Part shown: in pieces, positions 5,580 through 6,432 of the stretch
Layout of the letters: every line of letters begins with the position of its first letter
How positions within the stretch are numbered: the stretch's first letter is position 1
Source of the DNA: Ferruginibacter sp.
GTDB lineage: Bacteria; Bacteroidota; Bacteroidia; Chitinophagales; Chitinophagaceae
NCBI GenBank assembly: GCA_018057635.1
Contig: JAGPDJ010000151.1
Span: forward strand, 1-6,432
Direction: 5' to 3'
DNA: 6,432 nt
Position numbers and translations under genes: made by a program
The notes under the pieces: generated by a model
The model's input: the letters and a program-made list of their open reading frames with translations, nothing else
The model's database searches: none
Told to the model about the DNA's origin: nothing

Positions 5580-6155
5580 TTAGTTTTTCAAAAAATCTGA
5601 AACCAGTTTTTCTGCATCTGCACAGGCAATATCGAGGTTATTATTAACAATCGTTTTGTCGAAATGTTCTTTAAAAGAAAGTTCATAAGCGGCTTTGTTA
5701 ACCCTGGCTGCCAGTGATTCCTCCGTTTCAGTTCCCCTGCCAAGGAGCCTGTCTTTCAATACTTCCACTGAAGGAGGTTGTACAAAGATACTCAATGTAT
5801 TTTCGGGGTATTGGCGTTGAATGTGCAGGGCGCCTTTTACATCAATATCCAGCACGGGCACTTTACCAAGATTCCAGATTCTTCTTAATTCAGATTTTAA
5901 GGTGCCGTAAAATTTCCCTTCGTACACCATTTCCCATTCAGCAAATTCCTTCTGCTGTATCTTATGATTGAATTCCTCCAGCCCCATGAAATAATAGTCT
6001 ATGCCGTCTTTTTCATTGCCCCTTGCTTTCCTGGTTGCGGCAGATATGGAAAACTCCAATACAGGAAACACTTTCATAAGGTGTTTTGTTATAGATGTTT
6101 TTCCGGCGCCTGAAGGAGCTGTGATGATCAGTATTTTCTGGTGAATAGAATTCAT
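5580..6155 (-). CDS. gmk: Guanylate kinase
   Basis: Guanylate kinase catalyses ATP + GMP to ADP + GDP in the cytoplasm, on the route to GTP and dGTP. From the ATG at 6155 the protein has 191 residues, a normal length. It shows the P-loop APSGAGKTS (13-21, Lys19), the GMP-binding stretch FSISAATRKARG (35-46) followed by DGIDYYF, the EWEMVYEGKFYGT segment (73-85), DIDVKGA (103-109), and the arginine-bearing lid region GRGTETEES (139-147). All expected catalytic elements appear intact. The frame can be extended two codons to a TTG at 6161, but the ATG leaves the normal short tail before the first beta strand (KILIITAPSG) and is preferred. It lies 42 bases after murA, and the CorC-type gene follows 50 bases after its stop. 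Confidence 0.96.
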   Translation of the reverse strand: MNSIHQKILIITAPSGAGKTSITKHLMKVFPVLEFSISAATRKARGNEKDGIDYYFMGLEEFNHKIQQKEFAEWEMVYEGKFYGTLKSELRRIWNLGKVPVLDIDVKGALHIQRQYPENTLSIFVQPPSVEVLKDRLLGRGTETEESLAARVNKAAYELSFKEHFDKTIVNNNLDIACADAEKLVSDFLKN

Positions 6156-6197
6156 GTGCAAATAAAGTAAAGAATATTCAATTGGCTTTCATTATCA

Positions 6198-6432
6198 TCA
6201 ATCAATTCTTTTTATATCAGCTCCGAGACTCCTGAGCCGTTCATCTATAAACTGGTAACCCCTGTCTATCTGTTCTATATTCTGAATGGTGCTTTTTCCT
6301 GTTGCACTGAGTGCAGCTATGAGCAATGCAACACCGGCACGTATATCCGGACTGCTCATGGTAATGCCCCGCAATTGCTGTTCGCGTTCTAGCCCTATCA
6401 CAACAGCCCGGTGCGGATCGCAGAGAATGATC
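6198..6432 (-). CDS. murA: UDP-N-acetylglucosamine 1-carboxyvinyltransferase, C-terminal part (5' end outside window)
   Basis: The frame is open from the right edge to a TGA at 6200-6198, giving the last 77 residues of the protein. MurA transfers enolpyruvate from phosphoenolpyruvate to UDP-GlcNAc, the first committed step of peptidoglycan synthesis, in the cytoplasm. The fragment holds the strongly conserved C-terminal blocks: CDPHRAVV near the start, [15 protein letters not shown], and [29 protein letters not shown] corresponds to the TDLRAS block of E. coli MurA (Asp369/Arg371), and IDRGY to the block with Arg397, all active-site residues. Internal GTG or ATG codons in the fragment are not starts, because homology continues upstream of them to the edge. 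The catalytic Cys/Asp loop lies in the unseen N-terminal part. gmk follows after 42 bases. Confidence 0.93.
   Translation of the reverse strand, partial: IILCDPHRAVVIGLEREQQLRGITMSSPDIRAGVALLIAALSATGKSTIQNIEQIDRGYQFIDERLRSLGADIKRID

Overview
The window looks like chromosomal DNA from a member of the Bacteroidota, most probably a Chitinophagaceae-like bacterium. The evidence is a recognisable GldC protein, MurA and Gmk sequences of Bacteroidota character, AT-rich intergenic DNA, no Shine-Dalgarno sequence before any start codon, and one perfect match to the Bacteroidota -7 promoter element (TAnnTTTG). Every supportable gene is on the minus strand, so transcription runs from high to low coordinates. 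No tRNA, rRNA, CRISPR, insertion sequence or phage gene is visible, and no gene-free stretch exceeds 300 bases.

In transcription order, the first group (6432 to 2738) contains the 3' end of murA (peptidoglycan precursor synthesis), gmk (guanylate kinase), a four-domain CNNM/CorC-type 'hemolysin family' membrane protein, a GT-B fold glycosyltransferase-like protein and gldC (gliding-motility accessory protein). The gaps are 42, 50, 5 and 30 bases, which suggests an operon. gldC may also have its own promoter overlapping the stop codon of the gene before it. The theme is the cell envelope. Judged from remembered family consensus, the glycosyltransferase-like protein has lost essentially every catalytic signature of family GT4 while staying an intact ORF, so it may be a pseudo-enzyme.

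A 242-base intergenic region follows (2496-2737). It holds the most unusual DNA structure here: 15 tandem 7-bp units (consensus YTKTTAG) ending 10 bases before the yqeY-like start codon, then a 97-bp spacer, then four units of the same heptamer family in inverted orientation against the end of gldC.

The second group (2495 to 1489) is a GatB/YqeY-domain protein and a CvpA-family membrane protein, 17 bases apart. The third (1399 to the left edge) is an alpha/beta hydrolase followed by a two-CBS-domain protein with an ACT-like tail, truncated by the window. A 16-bp near-palindrome lies in the hydrolase leader.

Most of the window is ordinary conserved Bacteroidota chromosome. The heptamer array and the degenerate glycosyltransferase are the parts worth a second look; nothing here clearly shows a new defence or mobile system.
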